DNA of 7,571 nucleotides from Akkermansiaceae bacterium. GTDB taxonomy: Bacteria; Verrucomicrobiota; Verrucomicrobiia; Verrucomicrobiales; Akkermansiaceae. The translations under genes were made by a program, and so were the position numbers. Below the pieces are notes generated by a model. It saw only the letters and a program-made list of their open reading frames with translations. It was not told where the DNA came from and did not search any database. The stretch covers positions 1-7,571 of the forward strand of contig JABHEX010000373.1 of the NCBI GenBank assembly GCA_018676385.1. The letters run 5' to 3'. Shown piece after piece: positions 7,072 to 7,571 of the stretch (the stretch's first letter is position 1; the number at the start of each line of letters is the position of its first letter).

Positions 7072-7085
7072 TGTTCTTGTGAACA
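7072..7085 (-). promoter_or_regulatory. LexA-type SOS box upstream of intI
   Basis: TGTTC-TTGT-GAACA is an exact match to the palindrome TGTTC-N4-GAACA that I recall as the Verrucomicrobia LexA motif. The symmetry extends to perfect 9-bp arms (7068-7076 and 7081-7089) around a 4-bp spacer. It lies 43 bp upstream of the preferred intI ATG, where a repressor would block transcription. LexA control of integron integrases is established in Proteobacteria. No clear -35/-10 pair was seen around it; TATGTT just downstream on the minus strand is a weak -10 candidate. Confidence 0.82.
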
Positions 7086-7113
7086 CTTTCGTTTCGATGT
7101 CGATTTTTTGTGA

Positions 7114-7251
7114 CGTATATCAGCAAAGTAACTCCCCGAATTCCAGCCTCACGATTTTTTTCCTGATATACGCACCCATCAATCAGTAAAACCTTTACAA
7201 CTCAAAGACTTAACTCTAACTAATAAACAACCTCGCTGTTAGCGATATACG
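7114..7251. repeat. Three GATATACG repeats, candidate attI / integrase-binding region
   Basis: CGTATATCAG (7114-7123) and CTGATATACG (7163-7172) are a perfect 10-bp inverted pair 39 bp apart. A third copy of the core, GATATACG, is at 7244-7251. CGATTTTTT also occurs twice (7101-7109 and 7152-7160), each time 11-13 bp before a copy. In known integrons the region upstream of intI holds attI, with a core site plus extra integrase-binding repeats, so this is where attI is expected. No perfect plus-strand GTTRRRY core is present. The nearest are GTTAGCG (7238-7244, within the palindrome CGCT-GTT-AGCG) and GTTCGCT (7278-7284). An exact match, GTTAAGT, exists only on the minus strand (7214-7208). 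Confidence 0.45.
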
Positions 7252-7276
7252 ATCTAAATGGCATACTAATAAATAC

Positions 7277-7290
7277 TGTTCGCTAGAAAA
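7277..7290 (+). promoter_or_regulatory. Possible second LexA-like site at the lipoprotein gene start
   Basis: TGTTC-GCTA-GAAAA differs from TGTTC-N4-GAACA at one of ten defined bases. It ends on the first base of the lipoprotein ATG. The exact site in front of the divergent intI is about 200 bp away. A single such near-match could arise by chance in several kilobases, so the position is the main argument. Confidence 0.3.
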
Positions 7291-7571
7291 TGAATTACTT
7301 GGTGCACACATTTTTTCTTGGGCTGCTGTTGGTAGGTTGTCGTGATACGAAATCGTCCAGATCACCAGCACTCCCAGATAATGTTATGGAAGACCGTCCG
7401 ATCATCCTCAAAGAAGGGCAGGGCGTTGTGCTCGTCCCCGAGGGGAATAAGTCCTTATTGGTGGGAGTCTCAGTAGTAGACGGCAAACTTTCCGTCTCGG
7501 AGATAGACCCCGAGGGCAGGAGTTTCTCGGTCACTTGGGATGATCCCGAGATATGGGAGACTTCAACGATG
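7290..7571 (+). CDS. Putative lipoprotein, partial (C-terminus beyond window)
   Basis: The frame is open from an ATG at 7290 to the window end (94 codons). The N-terminus MNYLVHTFFLGLLLVGC is a lipoprotein signal peptide with the lipobox LVGC, C17 being the expected lipidated residue. A polar linker (RDTKSSRSPALPDN) follows, then an acidic beta-rich stretch (IILKEGQGVVLVPEGNKSLL, then VGVSVVDGKLSVSEIDPEG). I recognise no family. It is transcribed divergently from intI with about 260 bp between the starts, the position of a first integron cassette, but it could equally be an ordinary flanking gene. There is no Shine-Dalgarno sequence; a LexA-like site overlaps the start. Confidence 0.7.
   Translation, partial: MNYLVHTFFLGLLLVGCRDTKSSRSPALPDNVMEDRPIILKEGQGVVLVPEGNKSLLVGVSVVDGKLSVSEIDPEGRSFSVTWDDPEIWETSTM

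Noticed and set aside
7030..7086. IntI start at GTG 7086
   Set aside because: This codon lies inside the LexA palindrome, which would put the operator within the coding region; ATG codons at 7029 and 7014 are more sensible.
7194..7199. TTTACA as the -35 of a cassette promoter
   Set aside because: At 16-18 bp spacing the following hexamers (such as TAACTA) match a -10 poorly.

Overview
The window looks like chromosomal DNA of a member of the Verrucomicrobiota (PVC group). The lysyl-tRNA synthetase, split SCO paralogs and small TrkA_C membrane protein have a PVC flavour. The integrase promoter also carries a perfect TGTTC-N4-GAACA palindrome, which is the LexA motif I recall being described for Verrucomicrobia. 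Shine-Dalgarno sequences are weak or absent at nearly every start. The species cannot be named from this window.

Left part (1-3786, all minus strand): a gene run read right to left. It encodes a membrane-anchored periplasmic thioredoxin-like protein (WCPPC), a small membrane protein with a C-terminal TrkA_C/RCK_C domain, protoheme IX farnesyltransferase (ctaB) and, after a 409-bp gap, two overlapping SCO-family proteins. The first SCO protein has lost the copper ligands. The second is cut by the window edge just before its expected CxxxC. Heme O synthesis, SCO proteins and a thiol oxidoreductase point to cytochrome oxidase assembly. The gap holds 4.5 copies of a 14-bp tandem repeat and a hairpin.

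Middle (3787-5745): a structured divergent intergenic region, then lysS on the plus strand, then about 270 bp with no gene.

Right part (5746-7571): an integron-type tyrosine recombinase (IntI) on the minus strand, with the IntI-specific insertion and an unusually long N-terminal extension. Its promoter region has the LexA palindrome. Between intI and a divergent partial lipoprotein gene lie about 200 bp with three copies of GATATACG (two of them a perfect 10-bp inverted pair), a plausible attI/integrase-binding region. A second, one-mismatch LexA-like site overlaps the lipoprotein start. No attC site could be recognised, so whether the lipoprotein gene is a cassette depends on sequence beyond the right edge. 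The most interesting unit is this apparently SOS-controlled integron integrase next to lysS.
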